The position numbers and the translations under genes were made by a program. Positions 1-10,165 of a DNA stretch of 64,000 nucleotides are shown piece by piece. The notes under the pieces were generated by a model, which saw nothing but the letters and a program-made list of their open reading frames with translations, was not told the origin of the DNA and made no database searches. Position 1 is the first letter of the stretch, and every line of letters begins with the position of its first letter. Source of the DNA: Pteria penguin (taxonomy: Eukaryota > Mollusca > Bivalvia > Pterioida > Pteriidae); NCBI GenBank assembly GCA_035048485.1, contig CM068590.1, forward strand, positions 2,687,093 to 2,751,092, read 5' to 3'.

Positions 1-2
1 AC

Positions 3-629
3 CATTACGGTGATGTACTGGATATTATCGACACTGGTTTCGACGTCAATAGTTTTACCACCACAGTAAATGAAGATGCCCTCATTACAGGCAATTGCTG
101 TATCACGTCAGCTTCAAAAGAAGCATCGTCATGGAATGTAAACACCTTATTTGAAACGCAATACGACCCACAGGCAATTTGTTCGCTACGTAACGGTGAC
201 GTCGTCGTGACGTCAGGCATCGGTGAACACCGGGTCATCCAGTACAGTATTAAAGGGGCAGTGGTACATGAATTTGATGCAAGCTTGTTTTCCGATCCAT
301 GTGCAGTAGCTGTCAATAAAGTGAACGTGGATTTGTACGTGTGTGATGGAGGAAAAGTATTAGTGTTTGGGAAAGACAACACACTACGCTACACATACAC
401 AGGCTTTGATGGAACATCATTCAACCCCTGGGACGTCAGTACTGATAACAATGGCCGCATTCTCATCACCGACAACAACAACAAAATACACATTCTGGAC
501 AAGGAGGGCAGCTTTCTTCAATATTTACAGTATCCTGGACTGAAGAATCCACTGTATGTTAGTGTAGACAGCGAGGGGCGAGCCTGGATCGGGGAGGAGA
601 AAAGAGAGGTTAAAATAGTGAAATACTAG
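3..629 (+). CDS. B-box/propeller (TRIM-like) protein, 3' part only
   Basis: The reading frame is open from the window edge to TAG at 627-629 (208 residues); the start lies outside the window. It matches the C-terminal propeller of the complete paralogue at 13521-15170 almost residue for residue, including the shared stretches 'SASKEA', 'NGDVVVTSG', 'SDPCAVAVNKVN' and the final 'VDSEGRAWIGE' blade. The repeated pattern of hydrophobic strands with a DxxGRxxI/VTD-type turn is that of NHL-like six-bladed propellers found at the C-end of TRIM2/3/56-like proteins, where they bind RNA or protein. The frame runs without a break, so the gene is probably functional. The B-box and coiled-coil parts, if present, are upstream of the window. 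Confidence 0.85.
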   Translation, partial: HYGDVLDIIDTGFDVNSFTTTVNEDALITGNCCITSASKEASSWNVNTLFETQYDPQAICSLRNGDVVVTSGIGEHRVIQYSIKGAVVHEFDASLFSDPCAVAVNKVNVDLYVCDGGKVLVFGKDNTLRYTYTGFDGTSFNPWDVSTDNNGRILITDNNNKIHILDKEGSFLQYLQYPGLKNPLYVSVDSEGRAWIGEEKREVKIVKY

Positions 630-780
630 AGAAACTTTATGTACACTCTATGCGGTTACAAAGCGCTGATTTTTATCTATCTAGCTAGCGTTGTTGTTTC
701 TTATTTCTATTTACATTTTGTCAACGTCGATGGAAGTGCAATTTACCTTATCATTTATGTCAAAGGATATCTTTGCCGTG

Positions 781-869
781 TGATCAACCATCTTCGCAAG
801 CCAAGGCTTCGTTTCGTACGTAGTGCAGTAGAACGAAACGAAGCCTTGGCTTGCGAAGATGGTGATCAA
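781..869. repeat. Perfect 30-bp hairpin in the 3' flank of the first B-box gene
   Basis: Arms 788-817 and 833-862 are perfectly complementary over 30 bp, with a 15-base loop (818-832). Outside them TGATCA on each side continues the stem with one bulged A. The corresponding 3' flank of the paralogue at 15.3 kb shows no such hairpin, so it looks like an insertion or a local inverted duplication. On the + strand it would lie in the 3' UTR or just past it. Confidence 0.8.
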
Positions 870-1904
870 CCTGATTAAAACCAAATCCCTACTTCGCTCG
901 TCGTTTCTGATAATTGCGACTTATCAGCAAACGGGAGCGAATTAGAGGTCTGATTTCAATTAGATTGGCCGTGTGATATTATGATATTTGCTTCTGTGTT
1001 TTTCGTAATAACAAAGTTAGAGACGAATGAAACAAATTTTCAGGCAAGGAGATACGGTGTAAGTTTGCTTATCTTACAGCATAATATGACATGGGAACTC
1101 ATTCAGATCTCGGGGTAATACACACCAGACCAACTATCTGTATACTATCTGTATATCTAATTCAAATGATCTGTTTAAGAATAATCACTCTATTGGTGGA
1201 TCATGGAGTCGGAAATATATTAGGATTACTTAAGGAATTAATTGGTATAGATCATACAGTTATGTATGTGGGAAATAATTCAGTGCGGGATCGGGGTAAA
1301 TGGTGTATTAGTAACAAACAGATGATTCAGTCAGATGGTGTGATCATGAATTAAAAGGATAAACAAGGAATATAATTACACGGGGATCGTGGAGGTCAAT
1401 GTATGGTGATGTATGTAGGGGATCCTAAAGGAATGCAGTTGTGGATTGGGGAAGTGGATGTGTGGGTGATAATGAAATGACCTATCGGTGGATCTTGGTG
1501 TTCGATATGTCTGGAATAAATAAGGGGTTCTGTGGAGGATCATATAGTTGTGTATGTAGGGAATAATCAAGGGATTCGTGGAGATGATTGTTTGGGAAAG
1601 AAAGGGGGGTTAATCAAATGATTAAATGGTAGACTATGAAATTGAGTATGTGGGTTATAATAAGGGTATTCAGTGGTGGAGATTGGAATTGTGTATATGG
1701 ACCTACTTCTCGATTGTGGGAGCGGTGTATGGGAGATTATCAAAAGGGAGGCTTCATTGAGTTCTGTTTCGAACGAAAATAAAATAATAGTTTTGTAATA
1801 TTGGAATTCCATGAATTTAATTATAAATAAACATATATCAGTACAGATCTTTCGTGTTTTATTACAATGTCACAAAGCTTTCTTTGTCATGCTGAAACAC
1901 CTAT
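870..1904. other. Non-coding stretch, partly 3' flank of the first B-box gene
   Basis: Up to about 1030 there is resemblance to the flank of the paralogue near 15.35-15.45 kb. From 1090 to 1800 a GGA/GAT-rich text contains loose direct repeats around 'tggtggatca', 'gtatgtaggggat' and 'tggagatgat', probably a decayed tandem array. No gene was recognised. Confidence 0.5.
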
Positions 1905-2090
1905 CATGCGCGAATACAGAGGGGGTCCAGAACCACCCCCCCCCCACCCCCTAGAATCCGAAAATTTTACCCCCCAAAAAAGGTAATATTTGGGCATTTT
2001 TGAGGTTCGACCCCCCCCCCCTCGTCTAAGAGAAAAATTTACCTTTTTTGGTTGGACCCCCTCTGACAAAAATTTCTGGAATCGCGCATG
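1905..2090. mobile_element. MITE, family with CATGCGCGGATCCAGA ends, copy 1 (inverted)
   Basis: About 185 bp, bounded by CATGCGCG at 1905 and CGCGCATG at 2090. The interior is a G/C-run text around 'gggggtccaacc', 'caaatattacctttttt' and 'tctcttagacgagg', shared with copies at 3738-3904 and 60462-60641 in opposite orientation. The short word CCTAT stands outside both ends. No coding capacity. Confidence 0.75.
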
Positions 2091-2356
2091 CCTATGCTGA
2101 TAATTTTGTGTTTGAAGTAAAACAATATCAGAGATATTATCAGATGTAAACATTTATCATTTAATGAAATTATTCTAATCAAAACCTACAGCTCCCCATC
2201 CCCTCCCTTTTTTCTATTTTCTTTTTATTTCGGTAAAACCAATCGCTTTAGTATGCATATCTTTTGTTTCCATAGGTATTTAAACCGATTAGATACATTT
2301 ATACTCTGCTTATTCGAAATCTGGAGCTTTAAATTCGTACATCATCCTTTCAATAA

Positions 2357-2513
2357 AAAGAGAAAACAGAAGATATCTGACAAAGCTGTATGACACAAAT
2401 CACCAAGGACATGCACAAAAAAAATTTGTAATAATAGGAACGACATTACAAAAATATTCGATTGTGCTACTGTTACGATACCGACTTCGGACGGTCAATT
2501 GAAGGTTCAATTG
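2357..2513 (+). repeat. Dispersed repeat R, copy 1 (partial)
   Basis: Contains the family signature 'attacaaaaatattcgatt', then 'gtgct' and 'acgataccgacttcggacggtc', preceded by 'gacacaaatcaccaaggac'. Other copies are at 45293-45690, 47326-47510 and, inverted, 55925-56290. It is non-coding. The longest copies are about 360-400 bp. Confidence 0.7.
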
Positions 2514-3239
2514 TATAAAATCTAATTGAAGTTGCTACCTTATCCCGCCAACTTTGAGGTATATGACTAGTTGATAGTGTTTCAGTCAACCACATTATGT
2601 ATGAATTCTTTTCCAAAAATAAAAAAGGGGCATCTTCCCAGCTTTTCTCGTAAAATTTATCTTTTGCTGTAATCATTGTTCAATGTATATATAGTTCCAA
2701 AGAAGTCTAAATGTATTTAATTTTCTCAAAATAATTCAAAACATTTGTTATAAACATTACACACTTCGACGATGGTAGACAAGAGAAGATACTGTTATCA
2801 AATTCTGATCATAAGACATATGCGCGCACATGACATATATAATTTAGGATAGGACTTGCGTAAGATCGATAACAAAACAAAGGAATGTGCATATGTAAAG
2901 GGTTTTTGTAATTTCAAATTATCTAAAACACGTCATCCTATTTTCAGAACATAAGTGATAAAGCAAATGAGTTATATGAGTTATATTCAGTGTTTGTTTA
3001 ATACATATAAGGTCATATTACATCTTTTGAACAAGTGCAGCAGAGAGCTTCTTTATCAATTAAAGTAAAAAGAAGAATGCTTTTGTTTACGAGAAATCCT
3101 TTAAGCGTAGAAGATTTTAAAACATTTTATATACGGTAGTTCAACCCCATGGCAATAAACTGAACATTAATAAAAATGAAATTGTGACCCGATAATGAGG
3201 TTTACACCGACATTTTATATTTGCCAGAGAGAAGACGGG

Positions 3240-3600
3240 AAACAGTAAATGCCGGTGTCATATAGTAGGTCTTCCCCTCACAGTAGATTTATCCCGGAAA
3301 GCTAACTATATAGTAACCCCCTGGGAAGAAGCGGAATATATTAGCTCTAACGGATATAGGAGGTCTCCCACTCGGAAGACAATCTATATAGAACCTCTTC
3401 CCCATAGGGGAAATTGGCTATACAGTACCCCTTCCCTCGTAGGGAAAATTGGCTATATAGTAGCTCTTCCTCCTTGGGGAAAATTGGCTATATAGTAGCT
3501 CTTCCGCCACATTCTCAAGCCCGCAGGTATTAGCCAAAGTCTCCCACATTTTCAATTCCGCAGGTATTAAGTACTTTTTCTCACCTTTTGAAGCCTGCAA
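3240..3600. repeat. Degenerate tandem repeat, about 40-bp unit
   Basis: Copies of 'gggaaaattggctatatag' followed by 'tagctcttcc' recur between 3370 and 3510, with looser versions on both sides and two 'ccgcaggtatta' words near 3525 and 3560. The open frame on the minus strand here is a by-product of the repeat. No gene was seen from 2514 to 3240. Confidence 0.65.
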
Positions 3601-3737
3601 ATATTAGTTTTTGACTTTTCCTCTGATATGGCAATGGGAATGAGGCTATCATATAGTGGGTCTTCTCTGATATATAAGATTTTCTAGAAGATTATTATGT
3701 AGTGATCACCTCTTGTAGCCTCTTCACAACTCCCCGT

Positions 3738-3904
3738 GCGCGGATCCAGAATTTTTTGTCAGAGGGGGTCCAACCAAAAAGAAAAGTAAATTTATTTCTT
3801 AGACGAGGGGGGTCCAACCCCAAAAATGCCCAAATATTACCTTTTTTTGTAAAATTTTCAGATTCCAGGGGGGTGGGTACCCTCCCCTTCTGTATCCGCG
3901 CATG
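3738..3904. mobile_element. MITE, CATGCGCGGATCCAGA family, copy 2, with 9-bp target duplication
   Basis: GCGCGGATCCAGAA at the left and TGTATCCGCGCATG at the right form the terminal inverted repeat. ACTCCCCGT occurs on both sides (3729-3737 and 3905-3913), a perfect 9-bp target-site duplication. Nine-base duplications are typical of Mutator-like elements, though other families can produce them. The element has no open frame of note. Confidence 0.8.
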
Positions 3905-4589
3905 ACTCCCCGTACATGTTTGATGATCCAGTGCTTTACAAGTGTAATAAAAGTACCACAGTTCTAACATTCCTACACTATTGAAAACCTTCACGTGATT
4001 GTGTACAACCACTTCGTGTGTGGTGTCTTAGTCGAAAGTCAATTTTATAGCAGTAGTTCAGAGACGCTTGAACTAACGACCGTTGTCTTTAAAACCCCAC
4101 GCTCTACAGACTGGTCTAATGGACTAACACACTATCTAATCCTAGTAGAAACATGTTGTACACAAAATCAACACTCAGCAGTAACCACTGATGACGAACA
4201 GTTCTAATTGTCTAACAATAGCGTATTAGTTACATCTGCATCATTTAATAATTTTGCTATGAAACGAAGAAAAAAAAAAGATTTGAACTAGTACATTGTG
4301 AAAAAGTGCTTTAATATCAGTTTAATAATTAATGAATATGGGGCGCCTTTTTACTTTTTAATCCAAAAATGGGGATCACCTCATGGTGTCAAATGGATTC
4401 CACAAAATGGATGTCGCAGACCAGTCGCCTGACGTGGCCCCCATACTATTTTCAAATCCTGGATCAGCCCCTGATTTAAACAAAATTATGAAATGTAGCT
4501 GAAGCACCATGGTTCCTAATTTCAATGAGAACTGTTTCTAAATTTCTGTAATCAAAAGATCCCAAAGCAATAATATAAGATGTGCTGCT

Positions 4590-4775
4590 ATTGGCTGATA
4601 AAATCGTGCGCACGACATTGCTATTTTGGTGCGTACAACTTAGTAAGTTGTGCGCACAACATAATTATCTCGTGCGCATGATGTTTTATATCGTACGCAC
4701 AACATAACAATCTCTTTCACACGACTTACTACATGTAAGTAGCGCGCACGAGATACTTTTTTCCACGTGTATCTA
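4590..4775. repeat. Cluster of GTGCGCAC-type palindromes
   Basis: Within about 170 bp the words TCGTGCGCACGA, TTGTGCGCACAA, CTCGTGCGCATGA, TCGTACGCACAA and GCGCGCACGAGA recur at roughly 30-40-bp steps, most of them exact or near palindromes. It looks like a short satellite with a palindromic core. Function unknown. Confidence 0.6.
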
Positions 4776-4904
4776 TATATATACAATCTACAACAATGTT
4801 TCAATGTATTCTGGTATTAGCGCATTGACTTCAACAACAACATAACGTGTAACTATCTGACATCACTAATCCTCGCACAGAAATTGTTCTACGCATCCCG
4901 TCTG

Positions 4905-5185
4905 TACTATACTTCCCTCAGTGTACGCACAAAGTAATGGCATAGGACACTGTGTCTACATTAATCTATGTTTCTTGTGTACAATGTTCCCTTAGTTTGA
5001 GCACACAATAATGGCAGAAGACACTGTGTCTATATTACTCTATGTTCCTTGTATACATTGCTCCCTCAGTTTGAGCACACAATAATAGCAGAAGACACTG
5101 TGTCTACATTGCTATTTGTTTCTTGTAGACATTGCTACCTTAGATTCCGCACAGAGTAATGGAAGGAGACGTATTACTCTCGGTT
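4905..5185 (+). repeat. Tandem repeat, about 74-bp unit, nearly 4 copies
   Basis: The word 'cctcagtttgagcacacaa' (with variants) recurs near 4916, 4990, 5064 and 5137, each followed by 'agaagacactgtgtctac' and 'tatgtttcttgt'. Copies have diverged by several bases each. No gene. Confidence 0.75.
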
Positions 5186-5489
5186 TTTCGTGGGAATGAT
5201 TTACTAATTTACTTTTGAAACATACAGCACCAAGTACAGAAAAGGTGATAGATAAACTATTTATATATCTACTGTGAACATTTATAAAACTGTATCTTAT
5301 TCTTGCTTTCCTATTGATTTGAACCTAACAGGAACTACTCTTGAAATCCGAATAAGGACCAAGTGTAGTGGTCGGGAGGGTCTGACTTAAGTGTTCTTAT
5401 ATCTTTTTTCCCGATGTTGTGAGGTAGTGGCATCTTCTACATAGTGTTTGTTCACATTCATGTATATATACAGTGCTGAATTATATTTT

Positions 5490-5680
5490 ATTCGTCTGTA
5501 TGTAAGGGCATTCAGGGCGGGTGTGGTTAGCCAAACAGGAAACGCTCTTCCTCCCGAGCACCTGGTTTCAGAGGTCCGTGAATGCTCACTGTGGTACATT
5601 GTTGTTAGTGCCATAGTCATGCAACACCAGTTACTTTCGTATTTTTATGTAATCAATTATATATTAATTGAATTATTATG
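5490..5680 (+). mobile_element. 3'-end fragment of the Penelope-like family (first solo copy)
   Basis: 'gggcgggtgtggttagcca', 'aggaaacgctcttcctccc' and 'gcacctggtttcagaggtcc' resemble the sequence after the reverse transcriptase frame at 10010-10110, and 'cactgtggtacattgttgtt' is shared with 18530-18665. It is therefore read as a detached 3' tail of the same element family. Confidence 0.5.
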
Positions 5681-6759
5681 ACTTTTTTTTAAAGAAATCT
5701 CTACAACATTTTTCTTATTATTTATCCATTCTTACTGAAAGGGCTCAAATATAATTTCTTTATTATTAGAAAAAATAATGTATATTATGTCATAACGGTA
5801 AGCGTTATGAAATAAACATAGTGGTAAAACCTGGGAATCGAATCGATAACCTCAACTCTGCCAGCTTTTCACTTAGCCTTTAAACCGAATCTGCCAATAT
5901 ATTCGTCGTCCGTCCTTCAACAATTTGTTATCGCTACTCCTCTGAGATATGATTATGAGCTAGAAGTATTCCCTATGTGATCTAGTGCATATGAAATTTT
6001 GAACTTGATCCCCGCCCTCGAGTAGTCTTGAAATCGTGTAATGGCTTTTCTTACAGTAGAGATGTTTATACTGTATAGTCTAATTTGATTTGATTTCTTT
6101 CCCTATACAGTCAGAAGTGAAACAAAATCCAATACAAACGATCGTTCAATAAGCTCCCTCTATCGGCGGTAGTAGGCAGGGGATGCGGGTTTCAGCCCCT
6201 TTGGTCAAAAACTTTTGCCCAAGAAAGGTCTTTTTGTCCAGGTTCAGGGCTTCCACCCAAACCCCAACCTTTCCTGACTAAAAAGCTTACATGCATGGCA
6301 GGCCGTAACGGCTTTTTAGCCATTCTATATTTGCGTAGTATTGATGTTTCAGATTTATTTGAAGATCAGAACAGACTCAGCTCTATGACAAAATCCACCA
6401 CGTGTACACCAAACATCCCAGAGTATGGAGAAGACATAATAAACATCACAGAAAGCTTCCTTTACATGGCACCTGTGGTATCGACTGAAAACAGTGAATT
6501 TAAATGAAAATTAGACTGGAGTTACATACTCCTGCTTGTTATTGCTTCGCGAAGAACATAAAATCTAGACAGGCATTGCCAAGCTAAGTGAAAATGCGCA
6601 ATTTTCTAATTCCAAAATTTGCCAAATTGCAGGAGCTTTAAGGGGGACTCACCTTCTTTGTCCCCTCAGCTGGGCTCCTGCTTGATACCTATGCAGTCCA
6701 TAGGCACCTCGCCTGGCTTCACCCCAAACTCTTAAACATGGATCCCCCCCTGTGTGTGT

Positions 6760-6837
<78 letters not shown>

Positions 6838-7478
6838 AAAAGTGTGGAAAAGTGTGGAAAAATCGGAAGATGAAAGTTACAGTAACAGGCGGTAGGGTAT
6901 AAATTACGGGACTACATATCCTTACTTAATTTGTTTGTTTAAGCCAAAATACTAAAATTCTACTTATTCAATGGCATCTGCTCGCTGCGTCACATACACA
7001 TTTAGATCATACAAATCTATATCTACCGTCACACCTTAACAAAATGATGTACACTAGCTTATATGTGTACAGTGAAACATGCTATCTATAGAAATCAAAC
7101 TTAGTGATTTTTTGATAAGGACAAGCCTATGTGATGATGATGATCTAACCGAGTCGTTTACATATCGGTCACCCGTCTGATTTAGTCGCACCTTCTTTTC
7201 GTCAAATTCAAACTTATACTTGCCGAGGCTGTAGATAGGGAGGTAGTCAGACTGTTCATCGGAGCAATTAAGAATCCCTTTATGTGAGTAATGTCAGTGA
7301 TATCAAGTCCAACGACTTTATGTCTTTTGATTTTTTATATTGCATTATATCGATCTCTTTTACTTTCAATTCTGTTCAATGTGACGGACGAAAGGGGAGG
7401 TAAGTCATTTCTGTGATATGTATTCTAAGAGTCAAACGACGTCTTTAAGTCTTTTCTGATAACTGTTTCTTCACCAAA
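5681..7478. other. Intergenic, no gene recognised; (TG)n microsatellite inside
   Basis: A (TG)n run with one TA interruption occupies 6751-6837 and is followed by three copies of 'gtggaaaagt'. The 70-codon frame at 6295-6507 has no family resemblance. A tRNA-like remnant ('ctgggaatcgaatcgataacc') lies near 5830-5900. Nothing else supported. Confidence 0.5.
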
Positions 7479-8235
7479 AAGGGTTCGCGCAAATATAAAT
7501 TTATTGTTTTAAGATATCCAGATACATATTTTGTGAAAAACCACTCTGAATCGAAAAATAAGTACTCTGAAGATGACATAAAAACATGCTGGACTCATTG
7601 ATTGACAATATATATGTTGCGTTCGGTGACCAGGTCTTCCAACAAATCATCGGAATCCCTATGGGGACTAACTGTGCTCCTTTGCTAGCCGATTTGTTCC
7701 TTTCGTCGTACGAAATTGACTTTTATACAAAATCTTATAGGTCAAAATAAGAAGCAATTGGCTTTGTCCTTTAATTTTACATTCAAATATATTGATGATG
7801 TACTAACTATAAATAACAAAAACTTTTATACATTCGTATATACAATATATCCAAAGGAACTTGAAATTAAGGACACTACAATATCCAATTCATGTACTTC
7901 ATATTTAGATCTACTTATTGATGTCGACCGAGATGGTAAACTTACTACTTCAATTTATAACAAACGTGATGACTTTAGTTTCCCCATTGTTAGCTTTTCA
8001 TATACTAGTAGCAACATTCCTTTATCACCTGCGTACAGTGTTTATGTATCCCAATTGATTCCATATGCGCGAGCGTCATCTGAATATTGCTCTTTCATTT
8101 ATCGAAGCTAATTACTAGGAGAAAAGCTACTCAAACAAGGATATGAGATATCACGACTTATGTCAACACTCCGGAAATTTTACGGTCGTTATAAGGACCT
8201 TATTTGCTCATATGCTGTATCGTTGTCTGACATGT
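7479..8235 (+). pseudogene. Penelope-like reverse transcriptase, C-terminal half, broken (copy 1)
   Basis: Translation resembles the second copy next door: the pre-palm segment starts at 7479 in one frame, the 'GIPMGTNCAPLLAD' motif follows at about 7655-7695 in another, and the YIDD catalytic box (7788-7799) and the 'SSNIP...AYSVYVSQLI' region lie in the first frame again. This gives two frameshifts (near 7580 and 7715) and an in-frame stop at 8109-8111, after which the frame continues to 'STLRKFYGRY' near 8200. The N-terminal half is missing, so it is a dead 5'-truncated copy. Its end abuts copy 2 without spacer. Partial tandem arrays are a known habit of Penelope-like elements. Confidence 0.8.
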
Positions 8236-8236
8236 C

Positions 8237-9895
8237 ATTACTGGTGATCTCGATATAGTTAAAAACACTAAATTAAGAGAATTTTAACTTAAAGGTCCAA
8301 AATACAGAGAACCCAGATCATTCACATGGAGCCAAAATTTTGAGAATATTATGAACTGCTGCGAGGAAAATGCCACACGATGGGCAAAAAGAGAGGAAGT
8401 ACAAGTCGACACTCTTTCGGAATGGATAAAATCTATTGCAGTACTGCTGAGATCAAAACTTAAAAAATTACAAGGTTCTGTAAACACCAGATTCGAATCT
8501 ATTTTTAAAGATGCTGATGTTGTCAGAGAACTTACCTTCCTCCAAGAACATTATATCATTACACCAGCAGATAAAGCATCTTAAAATTATACATTTACTT
8601 GTAAGAAATATTACTTTGACAGCCTAGTGAAAGAATTAGGATTAAATTCAGTTCCAGGAAATCCTACTTATATTCTCACGAACTTTTCGATTTCGGAAGT
8701 ACTCGAGAATCATAAATCTGTCCTCAATACGTTTGGTATTGACTCAAATAAATTGAATTTAGAACTTCCATATTTGTACTGTATTCCAAAAATGCACAAA
8801 ACTCCGTACAAACAACGCTTTATCGCTGGTTCCTCGAAGTGTTCCACAAAATCTGTATCGATGCTTCTCACAAAAATATTATCAGAAATTAAATCTGGCC
8901 TTTATAGATATTGCGAAACAGTATATTCCAGAAGTGGAATTAATCAAATGTGGATCCTTAAAAATTCAAAAGAGTTGTTAGAACATCTAAAATCTAAAAG
9001 TTTTACTAAAATTCACTCCATCAAGTCTTTTGACTTTTCGACTCTTTACACAACGATCCCTCATCAGAAATTAAAAGACAGATTAGCGGAAAGTATTCAA
9101 AATGCATTTACTAGTAAAAACGGAAGCCGCAAATTCAAATATATAGTAATAGGCCACGATAAAACTTACTTTGTTAGGGAAAATTCTGATTCAAAAAATA
9201 AATACACTGAAACAGCTGTCATCCAGATGTTGAACTTTCTTATCGATAACATTTTTGTGGTGTTTGGAGGTAAGGTTTTTCAACAAATTATCGGCATTCC
9301 AATGGGCACTAACTGTGCTCCGCTTCTGGCTGACATATTCCTTTATTCATACGAAGCTGAGTTCTTTCAGTCTTTGCTTTCGCAAGGAAAAAAACAATTG
9401 GCTCTTGGCTTCAATTTTACTTACAGATATATAGATGACTTGCTTTCAATTAATAATCCTTCATTCGCGGATTACCTTAGCATCATCTATCCAAGTGAAC
9501 TGGAGGTCAAAGAAACCACAGAAACTAGTAATTCTACTTCGTATTTAGATATTATGTTGTCTTTCGACATTAATGGTCAATTAAACACCTCACTCTATGA
9601 CAAACGTGACGATTTCAATTTCGCTATCACAAACTTTCCTTTCATAAGTAGCAACATTCCATCATCGCCCGCATACGGCGTATTCATATCTCAGTTAATA
9701 CGTTATTCCAGAGCATGTTCAAATTATAATGACTTTGTTCTGAGGGCTAGGCGACTTTCAGTTAAGCTGCTCAACCAGGGTTATATATGTGCTAGACTAG
9801 CATAGTCACTGAGGAAGTTCTACGGTCGTTACGAGACTCTTATTACTCCATATGATATCTCGTTATCCAGACTTTTAAATGATATTCTGGACTGA
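8237..9895 (+). pseudogene. Penelope-like reverse transcriptase, nearly full length, three stops (copy 2)
   Basis: One frame runs from about 8237 to TGA at 9893-9895, interrupted only by stops at 8285-8287, 8582-8584 and 9803-9805. It shows an N-terminal helical region ('LSEWIKS'), the 'PKMHKTPYKQRF' segment, 'FDFSTLYTTIPH' (palm motif A), 'GIPMGTNCAPLLADIF' (motif B), YIDD at 9428-9439 (catalytic aspartates of motif C) and a thumb-like C-terminus ending in 'RKFYGRYETL'. This order fits Penelope-like reverse transcriptases, which copy RNA at chromosomal targets. No GIY-YIG endonuclease was recognised downstream. The longest uninterrupted piece, 392 codons (8627-9805), still holds the palm. 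It is recently dead, since only point stops break it. A non-Penelope assignment is possible but less likely. Confidence 0.8.
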
Positions 9896-10165
9896 GACCG
9901 ATTCCGATTACTTTACACAGATTTGACACCTTCTATACCAGAAGCTTACCTACTTCGACTTCTCCATATATAAATACATATGGAATTCACACGATTTGAC
10001 TCTTTCTACTGGGTATATGTGACGGGTGTTGCTAGCAAGCAGGAGATGCTCACTCTCCCCGGGCACCTGATCTCACTCCATCACAGGGGTTCACATATGC
10101 TCTTCAAGTAGACATATTTTGTTATTTTCCATTTGTTTTTCATTTTCACTGATTTTGTATGTCCT
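9896..10165 (+). mobile_element. 3' tail of Penelope-like copy 2
   Basis: After the stop, 'gtgacgggtgttgctagca', 'aggagatgctcactctcc' and 'ggcacctgatctcactcc' correspond to the fragments at 5490-5680 and 18530-18665, so this text belongs to the element's 3' region. The exact end is not visible. Confidence 0.5.
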
